A DNA stretch of 9,730 nt from Candidatus Fischerbacteria bacterium RBG_13_37_8 (GCA_001780385.1 MFGW01000171.1:34814-44543); one strand, 5' to 3'; counted from the stretch's first letter, positions 1-7,083 are shown. The notes: generated by a model from the letters alone, not told the origin. A program made the numbers and translations.

Positions 1-609
1 GCAGATCTTCAAAGGGCTGTCAGTCTTTCTCCCAATACGAGCAGTGCTTATTATCATCTTGCATATTTCATGGATGAAATGGGAGATAAAAACAAGGCGG
101 AAATATATTTTGCAAGAGCTCAAAGTTTAGAGCCAGGCATAATGCAACGTATAAAAAAATTAGTAAGTCCTGAATCTGCTGAGCAAACCAGGATCTATTT
201 TCTAAACACAATCAATTCAGCAACAAAATACCTCGAGAAAAGTGCCGCAAGCGAAAAAACAGTTTTATCAAGTGAGAAGAAGGAACCATCCTTGATAATA
301 GATGAACTCTCTATTGATCCTGTTCATCCACAGAAAGGTGAAAAATTTGATATTATCATTAAATATTCGGTTACCGATACATTACAATCCTCCCCTCAGA
401 TACAGGTAAATTTCAGCTTCAAGATACTACAAGAGAGCAAAGTTCTCTTTGATTCCGAACCTATTATGCTTGAAAGTGCTAACGGTGCTCAGAATACCAG
501 GACACAGCACATGAATCCAGCAAGCAAGAAAGGTACATTTGTGGTAGAAGTGAATCTTAAATATGAAGATAAAACATCAACAAAAACTATTGACTTTACC
601 ATCGATTAG
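1..609 (+). CDS. TPR-repeat protein with C-terminal beta-rich domain (3' part only)
   Basis: The frame is open from base 1, so the gene begins upstream; 202 residues are visible before TAG at 607-609. Residues 1-46 form a tetratricopeptide unit with the usual A/B helix pattern (SAYYHLAYFMDEMGDKNKAE, then a hydrophobic and small-residue helix ending LEP), so this is probably the last of several TPRs. A helical, charged linker follows (about 47-95). The last hundred or so residues alternate hydrophobic and polar positions like an Ig-type beta sandwich (FDIIIKYSV, VNFSFKIL, GTFVVEVNLKY). The ATG at base 70 lies inside the TPR and is not the true start. The next gene begins 24 bp later on the same strand, which suggests one transcript. 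TPRs imply a protein-binding scaffold, but the rest of the protein is off the edge, so the function cannot be assigned. Confidence 0.8.
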   Translation, partial: ADLQRAVSLSPNTSSAYYHLAYFMDEMGDKNKAEIYFARAQSLEPGIMQRIKKLVSPESAEQTRIYFLNTINSATKYLEKSAASEKTVLSSEKKEPSLIIDELSIDPVHPQKGEKFDIIIKYSVTDTLQSSPQIQVNFSFKILQESKVLFDSEPIMLESANGAQNTRTQHMNPASKKGTFVVEVNLKYEDKTSTKTIDFTID

Positions 610-620
610 CTATGTTTAAC

Positions 621-626
621 AGGAGA
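621..626 (+). promoter_or_regulatory. Shine-Dalgarno site of the large exported protein
   Basis: AGGAGA sits 7 nt before the ATG at 634 and fixes that start. The hydrophobic signal segment downstream begins only about 16 residues after this ATG, which also supports it. Confidence 0.75.
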
Positions 627-633
627 ATTAATT

Positions 634-3600
634 ATGAAAACCACAGATAAGCAAAAAGAAGCAGGTAATAGTAAATCATCCGTTCTCTCTGCTTCGCTCA
701 TTTTAATAATGGCACTTATTACATTTTTTCCACTGTTCCTGACTGCGCAATCAAATGAATATAATGAAAACTGGGGCACACGACCCTACGCTGAAGAAGC
801 CAAGATTTTTTTGAACCTGGTGAATAAATTGAAGAAGGAAAATCATCCACTCTGGAGTGCTTATAATCAGAGTAAAAATGACCTGGATGCATACTGGGGC
901 GAATGGTCAAAAGAGGAGAAGGCAAAAGCCGAAAAATGGTTTAAAACATCCAGTTATTACCCCACAAAACTAGCCGGGAACATGGAATACCTGGAACCTT
1001 TCTATGAGAAAGATAAAGCTTTGTGGGATGAATTAACTGCCAATAGCCGCATGTTGCCAGTGGAACAATGGAAATCATACTTGAAATTTCTTCGTAATGA
1101 ACAGGAGCTGTTTTATTACCGTGTCACTTATTATAACAACAAGCTGTTGGCCATGAAAGTATACGGAGGAGATTGGGTAAATGAGTTTGCAGAAGAATGC
1201 ATTGAGGATTACTATGAAGTCCTGGCAGAGGTGGTGACAAAATTAAGTGATGAATTATTGAGTTGTTTTAAAGGTGCATTGACCTCCGCTTTAAAGCTTG
1301 CGATAACACAAAGTGTAACTGAAAAATTTGAAAACATCGAAGGTAATGTAAAATCAGTCAAAGGCGGAGTGATAAGTTGTATCAAGGATATACCATTAAA
1401 ATCAGTGATCAATGCGCTTGAAGCGGCGGTAAAACGTCATTTTATCAAGGAAATGAAAGAAAAGGAGATTGACGAGCTTGTTGCCGCCTACTGGTGGGAT
1501 AAGGTTGTCATGGGACGTGAGAAGGAGCCACTCCTTGCAGAAGCAATAGACGGCCTGATGTCAGTTGAATTCTGGACAAAAGAACTCTCTTCAGATAAAG
1601 TGAAAAAATGGGCAGCCGACTCGGTTGTTCCGCAAATCAAAAAAGAAACAAAAAGACTCTTTGACCAGGAATTTAAAAAAGAGATCCTCGATAAAGGACT
1701 GCGAGGATCTGATGCAGAAAAAGCATTTCGTGAAAAGTATAAAAAATTTGTTGATGATATTGCTGAAGAAAGAACGGAAGACCATGTCTATAACCAGTAT
1801 TTGCAGGCAGCTTTATTTGCCTATGATTATCTCAACACTGCACATACAGCACTGATAAGCGGGAGAGGTAAATTTGATGCAATTGCTGAAAAACTCTATG
1901 CCAAACACCGCCATGTCAAGGAATGCCTGGTAAAAAAGAAAGAGGAACCGACCGGACAACGTATGCTGGCAATATTTCAAAAGAATGAAAATGAATTTAA
2001 TAATTGGTACAAGGACTATTGTTCCAGTGAAATAACAGCATCACTCGAAGCCTCACTGAATAAATATGATGAAATATTAAAGCGAATGAAGGACAAAGCT
2101 GAAAAAGGTCATGCAACTGTAATAGAGGGTGATAAGGATTGTCAATCAGCAAAGGAACAAATAAAACTTGCTGAAGATAAAATAGATGCATTCAAAGAAA
2201 CCTCGAAAAACAATGAATCTATGGCAAATGAACTTGATACATTGAAGGAAACACTTGAGAATGCGCTTGCGAATTTGCATGCGCTGAAACAACAGGTGGA
2301 TGATGATGCCGTTGCAGCAGGACTGTACAAAAGGTACTGCGAAAATGAAGCATACGATGCGTGCCAGCAAATGCTTTTATTGAGAAGGATAAAGGGATCT
2401 AAAGAACCGAGAATGATCGATATGCATCCTGATCCGGAATTAAGCAGGGATCCGGGAGAGGTACTGGGAGCTGCACAACAGGCAGTCACTAATGCCGGAG
2501 CAAATAAAAGCAAAGTCGAAGAGTACATGCAAAGCTTGAAAAATGATGTCCAGGAAGCAGAGAAACTCAAGGATGAAGTAATTACCGCTATCGAAACATT
2601 TCAGAAGAAATATCAAAAAGACAGTACAGGTGTATCAACAATGCAGAATGCGATTAAAGCATATGTTGGGGAAACAAAGCTCTCTTTCTCAGCCCTGCAA
2701 GATAAAATAGCAACACTTAATGCCATAGAACAAGCATTGAAAAATGATTATGCGGCTGCCTATACACTGCTTATGCCGTATGAAACAAATTCAAAAGCAA
2801 AGGAAATGCTGGGAAAAATAGCATCGTATCGCGATGACTTCATTAAGGAATTCAAAGAATTACAGCAATGCCTCAAGGACGCAGAAAGGCAATTAGAACA
2901 AGTTGAAAAAAATGCTAAAGAAATCGACTATGAAATGGATAACAAGCGGGAAACTGATATTAAATACGGACTTAGCTATTATGAAATAGAGGCGCAAAAA
3001 ACTATGTATGCTATTGGCATTGAATCAAACAGGACACCTGATTACATAATAGCGGCAGAATCAGCCGTGAAAAATGCTCAGATATGTCTTGAGGAAGCTC
3101 AAAAATTTTATGACACAATAAAGGAATTACTAACAGATGAAGGCGCTTTTAGTACCTCCGGTGGCGAAACAACCACCGGGGATGAGGGCGGCAGATGCAA
3201 TTTTCTAAAACAGGCTTTCTATGGTCATTTACACCAGGAATATGCAGGCCATATAAAAGATGCAGAAAATATTTTAAACGATGCACGAAATTGCCCCTGG
3301 TACGAAGAAGGACTACGTGATCTAGAATGGATGAAAAATTGTGCCGAACTGGATGAGAAATTTATCAAGGCACAGGATGCCGGCAACTGGCAAGAAGCAA
3401 AAAGAATCGCACAGCAAAAACCAGAATGTTTTCCTAATGTCAAATTCACAGAGGAGGGAGATGAAGGAGGATTCAGTACTTCTGGTGGTGAAACCACGGC
3501 AGAAACATCTCCGGAAGAAACAGTGCAAGCCGGGGATGACTGTTCAAGCCTGGAAAATACTTTTCATGCCGCACTTGATTCAGGCGACCTGCAATGGGCA

Positions 3601-4341
3601 CAGTCAGTATTAAATATGAGCGGAAATTGTAACTTCTATACAGAAGGCATGGATACCATAAATAATGCTTATCAGCAGCAGCAGGAGAATATCAGAAAAT
3701 CAGAAGAAGACCGCTGCTCAAATCTGCAATACCAATTCGCAGATGCGGCAAATAGCGGTGACCTGAACAATGCGGAGGCGATTCTTCAACAAGCGACAAC
3801 CTGCTGGTTTTACAATCATGCGCTTCAATGGCTTCAACAGGCGAGACATAACCAGTATTGCATCGATATGGGTAACCAGTTCGCAAACGCATTGAATAGA
3901 AATGATCTGAATTATGCTCAGAGTATCTTGAATACCGCTGCAAATAATAACTGCACTATTCCTGACCAGGCTTATCAAGCCCTTCAGCAGGCACGTGACA
4001 ATGCAAATCAGCAACAACAACAAAGAACTCAGAATATTCAGAGATTGCTGAATGAATTTGTCGGCATTATTCAAGATGCCAATAGAAACAGGAATACAAA
4101 TACCTGGAAACCACCCGTAATTAACCGCCCACCCGCTCCACCAACTAACCGCCCCCCAGCACAAACCAATACTCCACCACAAGCCCCAGTCAAAGGCAGA
4201 TCCCGCGAAGAATGCATCAACAAATATTGTCCCATGTGTAAACAATCAGTTCAGCTTTTAGGAGAATATGCAGATCCAAAGTGCCAGAATTGCATAAAAA
4301 GCAACGCTACCAAGATAGATCAATGCGTAGCCGGTAAATAA
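634..4341 (+). CDS. Large exported helical, Cys-rich repeat protein of unknown function
   Basis: This protein has 1235 residues and I do not recognise its family. A basic N-region (1-16) and a hydrophobic stretch (about 17-38, ending FLTAQ) read as a Sec signal peptide, or less likely an uncleaved anchor. Residues 40-460 are almost entirely predicted helix, rich in Lys, Glu, Trp and Tyr. Likely coiled coils lie near 475-560, 610-660 and 738-776. From 855 come five helical hairpins, each bracketed by two cysteines: 855/887, 903/932, 970/999, 1028/1057 and 1076/1107. They carry a TPR-like core such as SGDLNNAEAIL. Two near-identical Ser/Gly/Thr linkers (837-848, 945-956) separate blocks. A Gln-rich stretch, a Pro-rich linker (about 1160-1186) and a six-Cys end module (1194-1231) close it. 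It lies 24 bp after the TPR gene. The architecture suggests an extracytoplasmic scaffold held by disulphides; that role is inference. Confidence 0.85.
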   Translation: MKTTDKQKEAGNSKSSVLSASLILIMALITFFPLFLTAQSNEYNENWGTRPYAEEAKIFLNLVNKLKKENHPLWSAYNQSKNDLDAYWGEWSKEEKAKAEKWFKTSSYYPTKLAGNMEYLEPFYEKDKALWDELTANSRMLPVEQWKSYLKFLRNEQELFYYRVTYYNNKLLAMKVYGGDWVNEFAEECIEDYYEVLAEVVTKLSDELLSCFKGALTSALKLAITQSVTEKFENIEGNVKSVKGGVISCIKDIPLKSVINALEAAVKRHFIKEMKEKEIDELVAAYWWDKVVMGREKEPLLAEAIDGLMSVEFWTKELSSDKVKKWAADSVVPQIKKETKRLFDQEFKKEILDKGLRGSDAEKAFREKYKKFVDDIAEERTEDHVYNQYLQAALFAYDYLNTAHTALISGRGKFDAIAEKLYAKHRHVKECLVKKKEEPTGQRMLAIFQKNENEFNNWYKDYCSSEITASLEASLNKYDEILKRMKDKAEKGHATVIEGDKDCQSAKEQIKLAEDKIDAFKETSKNNESMANELDTLKETLENALANLHALKQQVDDDAVAAGLYKRYCENEAYDACQQMLLLRRIKGSKEPRMIDMHPDPELSRDPGEVLGAAQQAVTNAGANKSKVEEYMQSLKNDVQEAEKLKDEVITAIETFQKKYQKDSTGVSTMQNAIKAYVGETKLSFSALQDKIATLNAIEQALKNDYAAAYTLLMPYETNSKAKEMLGKIASYRDDFIKEFKELQQCLKDAERQLEQVEKNAKEIDYEMDNKRETDIKYGLSYYEIEAQKTMYAIGIESNRTPDYIIAAESAVKNAQICLEEAQKFYDTIKELLTDEGAFSTSGGETTTGDEGGRCNFLKQAFYGHLHQEYAGHIKDAENILNDARNCPWYEEGLRDLEWMKNCAELDEKFIKAQDAGNWQEAKRIAQQKPECFPNVKFTEEGDEGGFSTSGGETTAETSPEETVQAGDDCSSLENTFHAALDSGDLQWAQSVLNMSGNCNFYTEGMDTINNAYQQQQENIRKSEEDRCSNLQYQFADAANSGDLNNAEAILQQATTCWFYNHALQWLQQARHNQYCIDMGNQFANALNRNDLNYAQSILNTAANNNCTIPDQAYQALQQARDNANQQQQQRTQNIQRLLNEFVGIIQDANRNRNTNTWKPPVINRPPAPPTNRPPAQTNTPPQAPVKGRSREECINKYCPMCKQSVQLLGEYADPKCQNCIKSNATKIDQCVAGK
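3142..3501 (+). repeat. Duplicated FSTSGGETT linker inside the large protein
   Basis: Bases 3142-3177 and 3466-3501 encode GAFSTSGGETTT and GGFSTSGGETTA, and both copies have a nearby DEGG motif. Most base differences between the copies are at third codon positions (for example acc tcc ggt ggc against act tct ggt ggt). This indicates an old duplication with the peptide conserved, not a recent copy. The linkers bracket the first two Cys-hairpins, so the duplicated unit may have been a linker plus hairpin block. Confidence 0.7.
3196..3954 (+). repeat. Five Cys-bracketed helical-hairpin protein repeats
   Basis: The units lie at bases 3196-3294, 3340-3429, 3541-3630, 3715-3804 and 3859-3954. Each starts and ends with a Cys codon. 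The Cys-to-Cys distances are 32, 29, 29, 29 and 31 residues. Units 1-2 and 4-5 start 48 residues apart; a Ser/Thr linker and a Gln-rich stretch lengthen the other steps. The shared core is C-xx-hydrophobic, aromatic (F) about 7 residues in, A-x3-G-(D/N)-(L/W)-xx-A-xx-(I/V)-(L/A), then Cys, usually followed by an aromatic pair. It resembles a TPR or Sel1-like hairpin with a possible disulphide joining its ends. Confidence 0.75.
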
Positions 4342-4347
4342 GAGTGG

Positions 4348-4485
4348 TGGGGTTTTGCAGGCTGTCCAAAAACTACATTTTCCGCAATCAGTTATACCTT
4401 ATATTGGCATCATAAATTTAACAGCATCAATATACGGCATACAAGAGAAGCTAAAATGTAGTTTTCGGACAGCCTGTTGACCCCA
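4348..4485. repeat. MITE-like inverted-repeat element
   Basis: Bases 4358-4381 and 4453-4476 are inverted copies matching at 23 of 24 positions; both arms begin CAGGCTGTCC or CAGGCTGTCCG when read inward. Outside them, TGGGGT (4348-4353) and ACCCCA (4480-4485) also pair, after 4-nt and 3-nt unpaired spacers. The 71-nt centre holds no ORF. The size, the lack of coding content and the long terminal inverted repeats fit a small non-autonomous transposon or the collapsed ends of an insertion sequence. I see no target-site duplication. An alternative is a large transcription-terminating hairpin for the gene that stops at 4341, although no U-tract follows the stem. Confidence 0.6.
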
Positions 4486-4491
4486 TTTTGA

Positions 4492-4743
4492 GACCTTACT
4501 ATAAAAGATATTGCTGAATTGATAAATCCGAAGGTTAGAGGATGGGTAAATTACTATAGGAAATTTTATAGACGTAGTTTAAGCATATTCCTGTTCAGAC
4601 TAAATAGCAGATTACTAAAATGGATACGCAACAAATACAAACGATTCAGACACTGGCGGAAAGGAGCTAAAGAGTGGTTGCTGAATATATCAAAGACGAA
4701 TACTAAATTATTTGTTCATTGGTGTTTGGGATTTAGTTTTTGA
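4492..4743 (+). pseudogene. Group II intron reverse transcriptase/maturase, C-terminal fragment
   Basis: Only about 83 residues remain. The core INPKVRGWVNYY is the start of the group II intron maturase-specific (GIIM, domain X) motif. It continues with the expected FxxRLNSRLLKWIRNKYKR, a W..KGAKEWLL block and the final LFVHW before TGA at 4741-4743. The reverse-transcriptase domain (YADD region and everything before it) is absent. In frame, a stop at 4489-4491 closes the reading frame just upstream, and recognisable similarity begins near 4492-4501, almost touching the neighbouring inverted-repeat element. No HNH endonuclease domain follows the X domain, as in endonuclease-lacking introns. 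The ORF is directly followed by intron RNA domains V-VI in the correct order, so this is a real but 5'-truncated, dead intron. Confidence 0.88.
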
Positions 4744-4757
4744 GACTTGGATGACAC

Positions 4758-4826
4758 AAGCCGTATGAGCTGAGAGGTTCACGTCGGTTTTGCGAGGGTC
4801 TTGGGTGATATTCCCAGGTCCACTCA
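4758..4826 (+). ncRNA. Group II intron domains V and VI (3' end of truncated intron)
   Basis: The sequence AAGCCGTATGAGC, a short purine-rich loop, then GTTCACGTCGGTT forms the domain V hairpin with its AGC start. GGGTCTTGGG paired with TTCCCAGGTCC forms domain VI, and ACTC follows at the 3' boundary. The order relative to the maturase fragment is correct. The end at about 4826 is estimated from typical intron endings. In the lower stem the 3' strand reads CGTCGG where the usual pairing partner of CCGTA would be TACGG, so one A seems to be missing. That fits decay after truncation. Domains I to III are not present in the window. Confidence 0.75.
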
Positions 4827-4911
4827 GCAAGTTCAAGGGTGTAGTGTATGCTGAGGCATATTCGTAAATACTTCTGCTTCATGTGCAAAGATGTCGCGAC
4901 GGAAGAATCTA
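4827..4911. other. Gene-free junction after the intron remnant
   Basis: These 85 bases lie between the intron 3' end and the stop codon of the convergent propeller gene. They hold only a weak 5-bp hairpin (TATGC/GCATA around 4847-4860) and the palindrome GTCGCGAC. I see no convincing terminator, target-site duplication or small gene here. Confidence 0.5.
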
Positions 4912-6582
4912 TTATTTAGAGTAAACTGCTGGAGGATCACAGGTACCAATGAGCTGTTCATAGCAGGGAGTGATACCGGCAGGGCGCTGAATGTCCGAGG
5001 AATCCAGGCCAGTACTGCCCTCTTTATCATCGTAGAGTGCTGTTAGGAGATAGAAGTAGCTGTTGGAATCTGCGGAGATGGTGGCAGTGGTTTGGGAGCC
5101 GGTACTGCATACAATAGGGGTGTGATTATAACCTGACCAGGGCAGGATTCCGCGATAAATGGCATAATCCTCTGTTTCACAAGCTCCTCCCGGAGCACTC
5201 CAGGCGAGAACCAGGCTGTCGAGTCCTGATTTTGCAATAGTCAGTGCCGTTCCAGGGTAATTATCATTATCAGGCACGGCACCGGGATCTGTAGCAGAAC
5301 ACAGCATTGTCATTGTACCCATCGCAGGATTCCACATTGGAGCTAATGGAGCTTGTGCGGAGGGAATTGGCAATACCATGAATTGAGCGAGACCTGGAAT
5401 GATATTTTGTGGGGAAAAGGTCAAATTTCCAGGTAAAATAAAGGGGCAAATTCCTATTTCTCCTTTGAAATCAGTACGCATTCCAAAGATATCGTATGCG
5501 AAAGATGAAGCAGTATCGAATGTGCCGGCAGCAAGATAATTACCTGCAGCATCCTGGTAGACCTGTTGTATATCATGAGCTATGTAATCACGCTGCCACA
5601 TAATATTACCTACCGGGTCAGTTTTCACAAGATAATGTCCGGGCGTTCCTGCAATACCAATTCCTCCTGCAAATATATGTCCGCCATCACTGGTTATGTC
5701 AATATCATATATTTTCTCGTTATAAGCAGCAGGATACATGAAATTCCACATAGGCATGCCGTTCATATCAATTTTCAACAGCAGCATTTCCTGGTTTGTT
5801 GCCATAGGCATATTGGTATATCCACCGATAATATAGCCAAAATCTGCTGTCTGTTCAACGGTAAGTCCGCCGTCGTTTGTTGTTGGTTCTCCATGAGTAA
5901 TTTGCCACATTATATTACCGATCGGATCTGTTTTAATTACCAGGATATCATTAAATGGACCGAAGGAATTTGTAGTACCTATGATTATATAACCATCAAT
6001 ACCAGCAGCATTGACTGTCTCGCGTACTTGTCCCGGTTGATCTACGTTTGGTCCATCATAGAATAGCGTCCACATTATTATTCCATTAGGGTCCAACTTG
6101 AATAGCGCTAAAGAACCATTTGCACCAATTAGAGATGCTCCCAGTGCAGCATACCCTCCGTCAGATGTTTGCACGATTGAGGTGAACATGGTTACGTTTT
6201 GGTAAGAGTACGACCACATTACATTGCCCAATGGATCAAGTTTTTCAATAACACCAACATTTAATTGTTCTCCTGCTAAAATAAAACCACCGTCGCTGGT
6301 TTGCATCGTAGAATACGTGTGAAACATATTGATATTGGTATAATAGATTTGAAACATGACAAGACCGAACTTATCCATTCTTGTGTACCATGGTGCATCC
6401 GTGGGATTCATCCAATTGCAGGTTCCGGGTATAAACATTCCACCATCCGATGTTTTAGCCATAGCCCAGGCTACATCATTCTGTATTCATTCAAATTCTT
6501 TAAGCCAATAATCCTGAGCTACCACTACCGTTGCAACCAGTATTAAACCAACAAGTAATCCGGTTATTTTGTTTGTTCTCAT
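4912..6582 (-). pseudogene. Secreted seven-unit beta-propeller protein with FN3-like tail, interrupted by in-frame TGA
   Basis: Reading leftward from ATG at 6582 (after AAAGGAGG), the frame gives a signal peptide, MRTNKITGLLVGLILVATVV followed by VAQ. The start of the mature protein (DYWLKEFE) follows, then TGA at codon 32 (6489-6487). The same frame continues with IQNDVAWAMAKTSDGG and stays open to TAA at 4912-4914. The ATG at 6462 would give a 516-residue product but without any signal peptide, so it is unlikely to be the native start. The body has about seven units of the form TSDGGY-hydrophobic-GG, about 15 variable residues, then KxDPxGNxMW, typical of secreted propellers in FCB bacteria. 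After the propeller comes an FN3-like domain (LVLAWSAPGGACETEDYAIY to the LDSSDIQRPAG region) with several Cys. I see no type IX secretion C-terminal signal. It is a recently disabled gene or a sequencing error; the ligand is unknown. Confidence 0.75.
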
Positions 6583-6585
6583 TAC

Positions 6586-6595
6586 ATCCTCCTTT
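6586..6595 (-). promoter_or_regulatory. Strong Shine-Dalgarno before the propeller-protein signal peptide
   Basis: AAAGGAGGAT reads leftward from 6595, with GGAGG 5 nt before the ATG at 6582. This near-ideal site shows that translation was meant to start at 6582 and not at the internal ATG at 6462. It is the main reason to treat the signal peptide and the propeller as one gene. Confidence 0.8.
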
Positions 6596-6599
6596 GTAA

Positions 6600-6798
6600 A
6601 CGACGCTTCGTCGTTGGGAGCTTTGCGAAGCAAAGCGTGGCAATTCCTTCATTGCTGTCATTATGAGTCCCGCGTCTGCGGGACGTAATAATCCGTAGCT
6701 TTCATGCTTCTTACGATCCGTTAGGGATTGCTTCGTTTGCCTCCGGCAAACTCACAATGACAGTCCATTCTGGATTGCCTTGCATTCCCTTGGAATGC
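6600..6798. repeat. Cluster of short palindromes around a 109-bp inverted-repeat element
   Basis: Five tight hairpins with 3- or 4-nt loops lie in 200 bp: 6600-6614 (ACGACG stem), 6620-6636 (GCTTTGC stem), 6667-6684 (GTCCCGC stem), 6735-6751 (GTTTGCC stem) and 6782-6798 (GCATTCC stem). Bases 6655-6668 (CTGTCATTATGAGT) and 6750-6763 are inverted copies at 13 of 14 positions. They enclose a 109-bp element whose interior can also fold (AATCC at 6690-6694 with GGATT near 6725). There is no coding content. It looks like a REP/MITE-type intergenic palindromic repeat sitting in the leader of the propeller gene. Confidence 0.65.
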
Positions 6799-6896
6799 TC
6801 GCAAAAACCCGATATGCTATTATATAAGCAAACAATAAAAAAGTACAGGGGAGAATGCATTCAATTTCCTTTAAAATAAAGCAAAAAAAAAAGAAA

Positions 6897-7082
6897 GGTT
6901 AAGGTTAAGATAATGGTTGAGGTTGAGGTTAAGAAAGTTCGAGGATGAAGAGAGGTCGGGGTTGAGGCTAAGTTTAAGGTTGAGGAAAGATCAGTTAATA
7001 ATTCTTCCTCTTTTTCTAAACCTAAATATCTTCTCGACCTCGACTTTTCTTCATCCTCGATTTTCCTTAACCTCAACCTTTT
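6897..7082. repeat. Degenerate GGTTRAG repeats arranged as a long inverted repeat
   Basis: The left part carries tandem GGTTAAG/GGTTGAG units (6897-6933), and further degenerate units run to about 6986. The right part carries the complement, CTTAACCTCAACC, ending at 7079. Arms 6920-6966 and 7033-7079 pair at about 40 of 47 positions, with perfect blocks of 14 (6920-6933 with 7066-7079) and 13 (6939-6951 with 7048-7060), around a 66-nt loop. The array begins just after an A-rich tract (6883-6892). Its right end abuts the stop codon of the gene at 7084-7977, so that gene's transcript would end in, or run through, a very long hairpin. An open frame across it encodes only low-complexity sequence and is not a gene. 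Confidence 0.75.
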
Positions 7083-7083
7083 T

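Noticed and set aside
3718..4245. Minus-strand open frame of 175 codons opposite the Cys-repeat region
   Set aside because: It is antisense to a gene with clear protein-level repeats and synonymous third-position changes. Its Cys/Ile/Leu-rich composition is the shadow of that gene.
4358..4476. Intrinsic terminator for the large protein gene
   Set aside because: The inverted repeat could form a strong stem, but the loop is 71 nt and no T-tract follows. Transposon-like ends are a better explanation.
4519..4743. A small intact gene starting at TTG 4519
   Set aside because: The residues before it (DIAEL) continue the maturase similarity, and the sequence is an internal domain of a longer protein, so this is a truncated remnant.
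5566..6066. Plus-strand open frame of 166 codons inside the propeller gene
   Set aside because: The opposite strand carries the recognisable propeller repeats and FN3-like domain. This frame has no motif and no ribosome site.
6487..6489. TGA read as selenocysteine, or as a reassigned sense codon (Gly or Trp)
   Set aside because: The other confident genes contain no in-frame TGA, Trp is encoded by TGG throughout, and I see no obvious recoding stem-loop immediately after the codon. One mutated stop explains the data better.
6819..6824. TATAAT on the minus strand as a -10 box for the propeller gene
   Set aside because: It lies about 237 bp upstream of the start in AT-rich DNA, and the hexamer 17 bp away (TGTACT) is a poor -35. 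It also does not fit the Bacteroidota TAnnTTTG pattern clearly.
6861..7076. Minus-strand open frame of 71 codons
   Set aside because: It is a translation of the GGTTRAG inverted-repeat array. Its composition is low-complexity and it has no ribosome site.
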